A stretch of 64,000 bases of DNA from Gorsachius magnificus (taxonomy: Eukaryota; Chordata; Aves; Pelecaniformes; Ardeidae): contig CM067095.1 in NCBI GenBank assembly GCA_034008185.1, positions 7,176,610 through 7,240,609 on the forward strand. The letters are read 5' to 3'. Under the pieces are notes generated by a model, which saw only the letters and a program-made list of their open reading frames with translations, was not told the origin of the DNA and searched no databases. Positions 1 through 11,522 of the stretch are shown here, piece after piece. A program made the position numbers and the translations under genes. The first letter of the stretch is position 1. Each line of letters begins with the position of its first letter.

Positions 1-884
1 AATTTGGTCTTATCCTTCAGACAGTTATTGCCTGCAGAAGACTTAGCTTATTATTTTCCAAAGTATACACAATGGAGTGGTTTTTAAAAAATAAGATTAA
101 GTTTAACAAAATCTGTGAAATACCATAGTTTGATTTTAGAAGAAGCCACAGCATAAAATGTTAAACTGCATGTTTTTATGATAATTTAAGGTCAATCAGT
201 AGAAACTTCTATCACTCAGTTCAGTAAAAGCAGAATTAAACCAGTAAGATATTAGGGCAGGGGATGGGGTTGTGATACAAATACAACAAAGTTGTAAAAA
301 TATTGTGGTTGTCTCTGATGTATTTCCTCACTTTGGTAGGCAATAGCGAAGTCTACAAGAAAGGTGCCCAGATCAAGATGCTATTTAATATTCAGTATAG
401 CAGCTGATATAAGGCCAGATACCTGTTGCAGGCCATTTAAATGCTCATAAAAATCATATTGCAGCACATCTCTTCCCAGGACACTAGATGTTATACAGTC
501 CTTCCATCGAAACCCAGTGGAGACTGTAGTTTATTTCATTAATTAGGGTTTTTTAGGCGATTTCCTCTAACTGAAGCTTTTTAGATCTTTATAGGGACAT
601 TTTCAAGAAAGAAAAGCTGCAGCTGTGGTTTGATGAGTATTTACTCATGAGAATTAAATGTGATCAATAAAACTTCATAGATTATCTATTGATAGGTTAT
701 GTAACTAAGTAGTAATTCTGTGTGAGTTTTATGTCTGCTCTGCAAAATTCAGTACCTCAAGTGCAGGATAGGAGAAAAGCCTCCTAGTTTGCTAATAAAA
801 TTTTATTTTTTTTGTTAAGACTGAAGGAATTCTTAATTCCCTAACCACCTATGTCAAAGCAAAGTGGGTATAAGGCACTCCTGT
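1..884. other. Unique AT-rich non-coding DNA
   Basis: I see no gene or recognisable repeat here. The sequence is AT-rich with short homopolymer runs and stops in all frames. A small hairpin with 6-bp arms (GGAATT, 3-nt loop, AATTCC) lies near 825-840 and is within what chance gives. Confidence 0.6.
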
Positions 885-956
885 AGTGACTTATACCTCT
901 AAAGTGTAGTTTCATGCTGAAGTGACTTATACCTCTAAACTGTAGTTTCACGCTGA
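885..956. repeat. 36-bp tandem duplication, two copies
   Basis: Copy one is 885-920 and copy two is 921-956. Both begin AGTGACTTATACCTCTAAA, and they differ at only two positions. The low divergence points to a fairly recent local duplication, probably replication slippage. No coding frame uses it. Confidence 0.9.
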
Positions 957-2464
957 AGTGGGGTTTGCACTGAGCTTGTATGAAGTAGCTCCAGCCGCCC
1001 GTTGCTCTCTGTCACCCTGAGTTACGTGGGAACATTGCTTGTGGGATGGTTTGGCAACATAGATCAAGGGATGATCCCAGTTAAAATTAAAATGAGCCTC
1101 AAAACACTGGAGCAGCACAGGTGAAAGGGGGACTATTGCCAAGAGAAATGTTCCAGGCTGACTTTTGTATTGACTCTGCAGTGATGTGGATGAATACGCA
1201 GGGGCAGAGCAGCAGGGACTGCTTTCCCTTTTACCAACTGCTTTCCCTTTTTGCCGTTCGTGTGCTACGGTGGCAGCCAGAAGATCTGCTCATGAGCTAG
1301 GGGCAAGGCCATGCTTGTTGCAGCGCAGAGGGCAGATGTGGGCCTCGCTGTGAGGAGCTCAGAGCTACGCATACGTATGTAGAATCAGCCTTTTTTGTAT
1401 TTTACACTCCTCAATTAATCTTTCCTTTTCTGAATCCGCCATTCAACCGGGACAATGAATGATAACGTTGTTTTACTCACACCTCCCAGTTAATTTAATC
1501 CTTGTGCACACACACTGATGGACTTTTTCACAACATTGAAGGGATATGTTTGAATCAGAAGAAAAAATCTTCTTTATTTGTATCTTAATACCATGAACAT
1601 TTGGTGAGTGGGTTTTTTTTTATTATTTTAGTGTAATTTGTTTTAAGTAAACCATTTCCTTGGCTGGAAAAGTAACAGCCTCGAGGAAGTTCTTAAGTTA
1701 TTAAACAACTTGAATGAATTTGACACTGGATAATCCCATTACCATCACAATCACTATTATAGTGCAACTGGGAGGGGAACAGATCCTGTAATTCAGATAT
1801 TTGAAACAGAGAAGCAGATAGCATCTGGGGAACAATTTAGCCTGTTACCTCCTCATAGTAGCTGAACACAAGTAGAAGAAGAAATAACCTAATCTTATGG
1901 TTCTGATGCCTGAAATTTACATTTACACCAAATCATCAGAATTAAATTCCTGTCAAAGAGGTTAACTTCTAAATATTATTTTTCTACCTACATCTCAATT
2001 CAATTGCTAGTTACGGCTGAGAGATTCCTATTGGTTTTATAATGAGTGGCGATTCAGAACCCATCTCAATTTTTGTTAGAAGTATTTGTGAATTGATGAT
2101 CTAATAAAATAAACAGATAAACCATGAAAAAAAAAGGGTTTAAGTGATTGTTTTGATCACTTGCATGCTAAGATTCATTATCCTCTCCCTCTCTATACTT
2201 AGTTTAATTCAGTTGTGAAGATTGCAAAATAGAGGTCTGAAGCGAAGGCAGCAAAAAGAATCTTGGTGCAGTTGTAACCTATCACCTGGGCCTTAAGCAA
2301 AGAGTCAGGGAGGGAGATTCAAGAGGCTTTCATTATGAACTTATACAGGTGCTTTCCAAAGAAGTCTGGTTAATCTAGGTCTGAGGTGCTGCTAAGTAGG
2401 GTGGCGTGAGCCTGCACCTCAATCTAGTCCTCTCCCTCCTGAACTAGTTTTTGTGCAGCCAAGC
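957..2464. other. Non-coding DNA with a locally GC-richer patch
   Basis: No gene recognised. About 1,150-1,370 is clearly richer in G+C and CpG than its surroundings, but it is too short and weak to call a CpG island and I see no TATA box, exon or splice pattern with it. The rest is AT-rich unique sequence. Confidence 0.5.
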
Positions 2465-2546
2465 GATCAGCCAGTTCAGGAAACTGATCTGGCCCCAAAG
2501 CAAAAAATTATTAATATTCAGCTTAATCAACTTCCTGATTAAGCTG
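2465..2546. repeat. Two adjacent inverted repeats (hairpins)
   Basis: The first has 6-bp arms, GATCAG (2465-2470) and CTGATC (2484-2489). The second and stronger has perfect 11-bp arms, CAGCTTAATCA (2519-2529) and TGATTAAGCTG (2536-2546), around a 6-nt loop. They lie in non-coding DNA and no function is known to me. Confidence 0.85.
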
Positions 2547-5500
2547 GCTGCAGGGCCCAAAATGCCATGCTGGTGCCAGCACAAGAGGCAGAGCATGCAA
2601 GCTTGCAGATGGGGAAGAAAAAGGCAAGATCAGCGTTAAATCAATTTGACCATGAAACTGCACTTCAGGTCTAATAAACCACATAATGAATTGCTGTTCA
2701 AAGCTCTGGTATAAAAACCTTTAATGTGTGTCTAAAGCAGAGCTGTATTCAAAAATAATTGGCAGAGAATGGCTAGTAGGGGGATGGTGTGCCTGCATTT
2801 AGTTGTGGGTTTTACCAGTCAGATTACTGGAGACACATCCATCCTGTGCCTGCATTTCTCTGTCAACACCAACGAAGGATGACTGTCAGTCCAGCATGGC
2901 TCTGGTGTGGTGTGAATGATGGGCTCCTCACTAGACACATGGATAAGCGGGAGCCCCTGTATTCGGTGAGTGCACCTGCAGTTATTTTCTATTCAAATTT
3001 CTTTACTCTGTCTCTTGAGCATTCTCTGGGGGCTCTTCTACACTTCACTTCCAAGACTTTCCCAGATGGCTACTCTGCAAACCAGATGTTGTTTATTTAT
3101 TCATTTGTCACTTTAAAAGGAATAATACCAAGAAAAAAATAGGATGAGACATGTTTGTTCTCCATCGAAGGAAAAAGAAGGAGACTTGTCAGAGTTTCCA
3201 ACATGTGTGTTTCTGAGGTCGAGAAGGTTATCACAAACTGTTGCTCCTCCTTAAAAAAATCTTTCCCATTCTTTTTCTACTAGAAGGCTTCTGCCTAGTG
3301 AGAAGCTGGGCTTTAGAAAATCCATTCCTAAAAAGACATCAGCACTGTAGGCACTCAACAGGAGCTATTTCCATGTTGTATCTGGGATACTTCTTGCTAA
3401 TGATTAGGTTAATAACAACTCTGACAGCCTGCGGTAGAAATCCATGAACGTTCCTGGAGTGCCTCTATGAAGTATGACTCTGCTCCTGGTTGTTCTTCCA
3501 CGGGGTTAAAATACGCATATTTTGTAGACACACTAAGGTGGCTACATGTCACATTAAATGTATGCAGGAAGCTGAAGAGTGTTGCCATTTCATTTTCAGG
3601 GGCCTATTTCAAAGGCACTGTTAGCAATCCCCTACTGACAGCCCTGTCAGATCATAGCATCTCTTATTACTATTGCAGAGAATCCAGTATTTATGAGATC
3701 AGCCTTTTGCAAGAGTTCAAATAATAGTGAGCAAAGACACCTTGGGTACAAAAGTTCAAGCAACAACAGCCTTCTCTCTGGGGCATTCAAGACCATTCAG
3801 TTCTCTAGGGCATACAAGACCTTTTCTACCGCACTGCTCTGCTGAATAATGGGACTTTCAGAATTGCATAGTTCTTTCAAAGTGTTGCTAAAGAAACTGA
3901 GGAGGGCTTGGGCTGCAATCAGTCTCTTTAATGACATTACTATAAAGATTGTACCTCTTGTCCATTCATTTGTCAGAAAGAGTTTTTACAGCAGATATAG
4001 CTATAGAACATTTGTCATCCAAGACTAAATACAATAGAAAACCTGGCACTTCACGTGCAACACAGCACTCTCTCTTCCTCTGAATGGGACATAGGTGTTC
4101 AAGCAGAGACTGTGGTCTGTGACATTTTCGTCTGTGGCTCGTTTTCTAGACTGGAAATAGATGTGTTACTGTCTGAATGAATACATGTCGAAGAGCTGGT
4201 CAGGTCTTCCATTTGGCTGGCTCCTGCAAGATCTATAATAGCATCACTTCTTGTTTTGCTTGCAGATACAAGGAGCGGAGGGGTGATCTATTTGTATCCT
4301 CCATACCAGTGATCACAGCAGCAGTTGGAGTAAATTTCAATCTCGTGTTTAGCAATGCTCAGAGCCTGGAGATAAGTTTTGAGCTTGCAGAAGCTTTTCT
4401 TTTGTTGGAAATTGTTCATATTAATTTGTTGAAGCGTTTTCTAGGAAAGCTCATGGGCAATTTCAGGCTTTGACAGAATGGAGCTCATTAACTTCCACCC
4501 AAGCTAAATGTCAATTTACATACTAATGTCAATTTTCTCTTACCTCTGTGTCACATTTTTTAGAAAACCAAATGCTTAAAGTAATTTTTAATCCATGAAC
4601 TCACAACAGTTAAGGAATCAGTCCCAGAAGTATTTCGCCAATAGGAGCTATTATAAAAGGCACTGCAAACTGTGGGCAGCTTCTCTAACTGCCTTGGAGG
4701 AGAAAGGGGCTCTTTAAGGAAGTCTAGTAAAAGTAAAAATTTTTAAATGTAGTAAAAAAGCATTAAATGAGTGAAAATTCTGGAGAACACTGAATGGTTT
4801 TCTTTTTTTCAACTTTAGATCATCAGAACAAATCCATCTGTAATTGGTAATTAAAAAGATTAATAGCAATGGGTAGGAGGCAATGAATAACAATGAAAGA
4901 GAAGAGACCGTATTTCTCCTTTTGCAGTGCATGCACACAGGAGGTAAATCCCTAAGACAAAAAATAGGAAATCTTTCTGCATCCATATAATAAACATGCC
5001 AAACTTGCTCCCAAGAGATATAGTTAACAGAAGTTGGTTCATATTAACTTAAAAGTCCCATTCCTTTGGGCAGAGAGGTTTTTTGTTTTAAAAGGAAATT
5101 TAGTGGTCAAAGACTCATGCCATGAGCTAAGTAATGACCCAAAAGGGAACTATAGGAAAGGATTTTAAAACCAGTTTCCGTAACTCTCTTTTTTTGTGTT
5201 TCTTGCATCTTTCTTTGAAGCAGCTTGTGATGCTTGGTCTTAAGGTGGGTTTTTATTCTAGGAAGACTTTGTTACATTTATGCTGCATTTTAGGAATAAA
5301 TTTCCTCAAGCCATATCTGTGGTTTGTATTCCTTTTTGAAAAGAATAATTTTGCTGTATTTCACTGGTTCTTGGAAAAGTCAAAGCAACATGTTGCCAGG
5401 ATCAGGAAAAATATGTATGCAGAGCATCTGAGCCAGAGGAGATTTAGCACTCATCCAAACAGGAAACGAAAAGTGTACCGATTCTTTGACCACTAGCAGC

Positions 5501-8500
5501 AACCCAGTGCAGCTTGTAAAGTGGAAGTTTCATATTCATAAAAATACCAGCCACTGATTTTTAGTTTACACAGTGCAGCAAGGAGCCCTGTTTTGACCAA
5601 GTCTGCATCAGGAGGTGGCAATTTCTCTTTTTAATGAAAATTTCAAGAAAGGAAAATATTTGTTTAGCACTAGAATCACTATGGATGGTTATATTCCTGC
5701 TCCAATGTAAGTCCCAGGGGATTTACCACGATGATGAAATTTTTGGGTTTTGAAACCTTCCTCTCAAGTATATAAAGTGGGATTTGTTGCTTCTTCTTAC
5801 TGCTCTCCTTCGATAGGACCCAGGAGTTGCAGATTAGTGGGTGCTCCCAAAGAAGTACATTAGTAAGCTCAGCCAAGCAATATTTGCACTGCTGCCATTT
5901 TTGGGCACTACTTCATATAATCTTTGTACACATGCCGAGAGCTGAGAGGAAGCTTTCTTGACCACGGAACAGATTCTTACAGGTAAGGTGAGAGGGGAGG
6001 TAAAGTACCATGACTAAACTTTTCCATTTCTGCTGCTAATAGCTTATGGTCTTGGTCCAGTACCCTGTGATCCAATTTCTAGGTTATGGTGTGTGTATGA
6101 TATATATTTTTGTCACCTTAGAAACGTGAAAATACTTACTAACTGGCTGAAGAACTTCATGATGACTGGAAAGTAATTTTTTCTACCTATAAGCACCCTG
6201 AAGTTTATAGACATAAGCATGGTAGAAGCTACAGATGAAATAGCTGCATATGCAGATTAGCACATTTCTATAACATGCTGACAGCACCAGCCAACCAGAC
6301 TGTCCTGCACTGAAAGAAATAACCTTCTTCTGAGCCACTGTAGGTGACATGACAAGGCTCACCTTCTGTGTCGTTCTGAGCATCATGCAAGATTTCAAAA
6401 CTAGTAAGTGTGCAGACTTATTTTCTGAATATCAAATCTGCAAGTGTTTGGTAAAATCTTAGTGTTGGGTTTATTGTAGGTACATTTAAAAATCGTTTTA
6501 CTGTGCATCTGTGTGAGTGTTCCAGCATTAACATATGACTATAGTTTGATGAAAATGTTCTGCAAATAAAAATCACATACAGGAGAGGCACAAAATGAGC
6601 ATCAGATAAAATGCAACCAAAAAAATGAACTCCAAACAAATAGGGGATATTGCAGATATATAAAAAATATTTTATTTTCAGATATACCTGCAAAACTGTT
6701 GTTAGTCCCATCAAGTGATGGTAGGTGATAGGCTGAGATGCATCTCAGCTGCTTTATATCAGGAATGAGAGCTACCATGTTCCCAGAAGACAATTCCAGG
6801 CTGGTCTCCAGAACAGATAGTGTTTGGCCAGGCTCCAAATTAATCTCTTTTTAAAAATGCTTATTGCATATAATGTCAGAAAAAAGTTTAACAAATCTCA
6901 TTTCCCCTTTTAAGTTGTTCCATGATGAATATGGCAACTGAAGACACAGGGGAGAAGTCCATAGCCCTTTACAAATCTGAGTCCATTATATATACATTAT
7001 TTATATTGCAGACTGAGGTGAAAATCTGGTCTGTTGAGCACTGAATTTTTACAGTAGAGTGCGGAGAAATTATTCAAACCAGGTGTTTCTGTAATTGCCG
7101 TGCACTAGGGACAATCCTGAGAGCTGAACAGATCCCAAATTTACCCTTTCAGCTGAATGATACAGTGGTTTAGTGTTAGTACACAAGGCAATAAAATAAA
7201 TTGTACTGGAAAACACCACAGGCTGGATGGCTTTAAACTGCTAAGTTTTGATTGCACTTTGTGTCTTTATCTTTTGTTTGCTTTTGTTTAGGCCTTTATA
7301 CCAGTATAATGATATGAAGAGATGAACCTGTCAATTAAAACTGAGAGAAAACTACTTGTAATGGCTAAAATTCAGCATAACTACAATGTGCCCTCTACTC
7401 TGATCATTGGCCTAATGTGTGATATTCAGCAAAGAATATATTGATACCCCATTGCAGGGTTATTTGCCTCCTTACTCGGCATCAGAAGAAAGGAAAGGAA
7501 GAAGAAAGGAAAAAGTGAAAAATCAAGTGTTACTTCATAAATTTTGAAACATTGAGTAACACTCCACTGTAAGCACATTTTAATGCATTGCCACAAAGTA
7601 CTTGCACATCGGCTGGGCTGCTTAATGCAAGTCTGATTTCCTCAAGAAATATAAAGCATGAATTTTCTACTATGCTGATGTGAAATTGAATGCAGGTTTT
7701 CTGACTTGTATGTGTACCAATTTTTTTGAAGAAAAAACCTGTATATGATGTGCAGTATTGCTATGCAAATTATGTCTCGGTCTTTTTAATAAGGTATTTA
7801 TGAACACTTTCAGTGAAAATACTGTCTCATGGTGGAGTTTTTCATTTGACAGCCACATCTGGATCTTTCTGACAGAATATGAAATCTCTGACTTTTGCCA
7901 CCTGTTTTATAAAGTCAGCCTGTGTTTATCATTTCCAAGTAATATTTGAAAGGGCAGAAAAATATGAAGAAAGCAATCCATGCAGATAAGTGTCTGGAAG
8001 ACAAGAAAAGATCATTAAACCTTTTAAAGTTCGGCCAACTGAACCCCAGATTTTACAAGTTAGCCGCCAAGATAGAACACCAAGCTTAAAAGTAAACAAA
8101 AAAAGTCTAACTTAGCTGCTGCTGCTAATATGGTTTTGGCTTATCTTTGAGACCCTTCTTGAGTACTCTTTAATTAATTAAATGATATAATTTATTTTGA
8201 AATTGGATTACCATGAGATTTTTTTTCTGCCTATTTTAGAAAGATTTAATAAAGTTGCTGTGACAAAATCTACAGGACCAAACCAAATTAAATCACTGCT
8301 GAAGAGTGGGGGGAGAGTGTATTTGCTCCTTCTCATGACATCCAGCTCTACAGAGGATTTTATGCCTTTTTTTCAGAGCCAGGACAAAAGCTATGCAGGC
8401 TTTAGTTCTATTTAGATATTTGTCACTTATATATGATGTGATTTCACTGTGCTGGAGTAAAAGGCATTTTGAGACAATAAAAGCATGGGTTTGCATGTAT

Positions 8501-11458
8501 GCTTCTTCACTAAAAATTTCTTGAACTGGTATCAGGACTGAATCTGTCATGAGCTCTTTCTTAATATGCTGAGGTCTTTACACAGAAGATTCATTTGTTA
8601 ACTGCATATGTGATCAAATCCTGAAAATAATAATACCGCAATGGTGTCCCATGTGGAACTTTAACATCTAGAAAGGAAGATGCACCAGACTCTAGGTAGT
8701 CTGCTAAAAACTTGGTTATTAAGTTTTTTAAGTGGACAACACTAATACACTATACAGACTGTCTTAGGATAAGTGGATGTTAACAGTTATGCCCTGCTTT
8801 AAATAGTATTTTTGTCACAGTAATAAATAAATACTGCAGGGAAAATAGACTGCTATTGGCCATGGAGAAAAATATCCAACCCTTGTTTCACCTATAAATG
8901 AATGTTCTCATAATTTTGAACACCTTTTCTTACAGCCCATAATGACGTAAAAAACGTTCTTTTAATCGCAATATACTTACTAATAATTTCCAGATTCCTT
9001 TGTAGTTCCACTCTGGTAGTTTACTGTTACTGATTTGATGTAATACATCATGGATTCTGCCACTTGCTTATAAGCAATTTCTCTTGTATTACCTCAGTAC
9101 TAAGAATGAATTAAAATTAATATATGTAAGACCTCATAAACATGGATAATTTTAAGTAAATGTGTCTGACTCCTGTAAAATGAAAGTTTGAGGTTTATAT
9201 ATCATCTCTTGGTTTAACCTGCCCTAAGCTAGTTTTTGAGTGTTAGTATGCAGTTATGATAAATGCGGAAAACATACAGTCTGTATAAGGAACTTTGAAA
9301 CAATATGATAGATAATCCTGCATTGGAGCCAGGGTGAGCTTGATCAAGGATGGGTTTTGAGTGAAACTTCTAGACCTAAAACCCCCACATTATTCTAAAA
9401 TAGAAGACAAGATTTTCATTAATTAACATTTAGTATTTATGGATTGAACATCTCTGCCATACTAACCTTGATAAGCTTTCCTTGTTTACAGGCTGAAGTA
9501 ACTCAGTTATCTGTGAGAATCCTCATATTCCTTTCATGTATCCTATCATTGTGGTGTTCATGAAAAGGACAGAAGACTTCATGCTTATAAGTCACATTCT
9601 TTCACCTGAACTCAACTCCATCATTTCAACTGACTTTTTCCAGTAAAATTAAAACTTAGAAGTAAAGGAGGTGTCAGGAGTTTCCTGGGTACGATGTAGT
9701 CAGACAGCCTTGGAAATGAATCCTACAAGGCTGTTTCTCTAAGGAGTAGGGATGTAACTTTCAGTGCTTCATTTCATTGACCTTTAAAGCTGTTGAGAGT
9801 TTTAAAAGCTTTTTTTTCTACCTTGAGTTCTAAATGTTTAAACAAATGCAAATATACAGTATGAGAAGGGGATTGCAGGTGCATAGGAGATGACATTGTG
9901 GCTGAGATACTGAGGTAGCGTTCACTCCCTGTAAGAACTTAAACAGTCTAAGAGTCAGTGCAGGCTATATTCCAGCTTGTTGAAAGTTCCTACTTTTGTT
10001 AGGAGAGGCTCCTGGTTAACTTTACTCATGCTGGCTGTCTGCATGATGGCATTTCAATTCTGTACTTGCTACAAAGATACAGTACATGCCTAATTTCTTT
10101 GTTCTCATCCCTCTCACTCAGTTCCTGACAAATGGCTTAAAAACTGCCAAGTATAATACCTTTCACAGGCAGCTTTCCTTTTTCCATTCAGCATTTAGTT
10201 GGGACCTGGAGCACCAAAGGGTGCAGAGAATTTAACATTGTCATTTGAAGGCCATTGCAAATGCCAGAGCCACCCCTTCTGCCGATTAACTGTCTGGGCA
10301 ATATGTTGCAGGTACCCAAGTGAGGTACCTGCAAGCGGTTGGTATGAACGTTCCCCTCTTTCCCAGCAAGAAATTCCAATCTGCATAAGTCACGAGTTGC
10401 AGTCCCTGTGTTGAACATCTCTGCTTTTACTTGCTGGTGGGAAACTAAAAGTTCACCTGAATGCTGTATGCCTCAGCAGAGATATCCATTCTCCTCCAGA
10501 ATCCTCATAAAACATACTATTAAGAAGACAGTCTTGCACCCAGGCAGTACCCTTGGGCTGCAGAGTCTAGGATGCTTGCTTTGCCTCATAGTTCCTACTA
10601 CTAACAGGAATAGGTCACTGATATCCTTCTTCAGTTCCCCAAATGCAGGAAACAGTTGACATTATCTCAGTGAAGGTTATTGGTTAGATCCTAGAAGAAA
10701 CGTTCAGATTCCAGGGAAATGGGACCTATTAGAAGAGAAATATTAGCCTTTATTACTTATTAGCTATTAGACAAGAATATTAGCCTTTAATACTAGGGTG
10801 AAACCTGTGTTTAAGAAACATCCACAGAACATCAGAAAGTGCAAATGAGAGAAAACTGTTACAGCAGCCACAGCAATCCATATGACAGCATAGGGAGGTA
10901 TGCTCGTGAGGCTACCACATAGGCCGTCTTCTACAATCTGTAACTGCCAGATATCCAGAATTAATAAAGGCAGGCAAATATAATGAGCCTGAGGCATTCA
11001 ACAAACAAAATTTATATCACAAATCTTAGGAACTGAGGACCTGGCACAGTGCAAATTTTACATTGCCTTTTTCTCACCTTGTTCTCTGGAAAAGCAGGGT
11101 AGTGGCAAAGAATATGGGGCGAATATATAAAGGAGAACAGATAAGAGGCCAAGGGATATGATTATTTGAAAAAAGAGAATAAAATAACAGCAGGAAAAAA
11201 GGCCGCAAGATATAAAAATACTTTGGGTGACAGCTGTATCTCAAAGGAAATGTAACAGTGAAAGCAAATAATACTTTCTACCCTGGCAGCGTATCTCTCT
11301 TCTATACTAAATCCAATTATACATATTTTACTTTGTCTCACTGATCCTTTTACGATAAAGAAATAGTTCATCTGTCTTAGCTGGTTCCAGGACACTGATT
11401 GGAGTAGTGCTTCCAGCAAAATATTTTAAAATGTGCTTAATTTGAAATCCATCTGACT
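2547..11458. other. Long unique AT-rich stretch, no gene
   Basis: Open frames here reach about 120 codons (for example 5134-5496 and 2789-3142, plus), but none shows a recognisable domain, codon bias or a convincing exon with both splice sites. Minor structure: an imperfect 27-bp-period duplication at 3775-3821, a 32-nt uninterrupted purine run at 7484-7515, and an AT palindrome near 8170-8181. An 11-bp-arm hairpin at 10306-10334 is listed separately. No interspersed repeat was recognised. Confidence 0.5.
10306..10334. repeat. Perfect 11-bp-arm inverted repeat
   Basis: Arms TTGCAGGTACC (10306-10316) and GGTACCTGCAA (10324-10334) flank a 7-nt loop. The match is perfect and the arms contain CAGGTA/TACCTG, the core recognised by ZEB/Snail-type E-box binding proteins, so two opposed E-box-like sites sit 13 bases apart from centre to centre or so. 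Function is not shown by the sequence. Confidence 0.85.
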
Positions 11459-11522
11459 GTAATGGGGTTACTCATATGCTTAATGTTAAGCATGCACTTA
11501 AGTGCTTTGCTAAATTAGGCCC
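11459..11522 (+). repeat. Old sauropsid interspersed repeat remnant
   Basis: The segment contains AATGGGGTTACTCATATGCT followed by GCACTTAAGTGCTTTGCTAA. This matches a pattern I remember as widely dispersed in bird and turtle DNA. A related motif occurs in the opposite orientation at 26127-26155, which supports a dispersed repeat within this window. I cannot assign the family by name. Confidence 0.45.

Noticed and set aside
1150..1370. Possible CpG island / promoter
   Set aside because: Too short, only mildly CpG-enriched, with no adjacent exon.
4266..4375. Exon-like stretch after a TTGCTTGCAG acceptor
   Set aside because: The open frame ends without a matching GT donor (only AG-ATAAGT), and the peptide is not recognisable.
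9909..9920. CTGAGGTAG resembling the start of a let-7 microRNA
   Set aside because: Only the seed-length match is present; the rest of the mature sequence and the precursor arm are absent.
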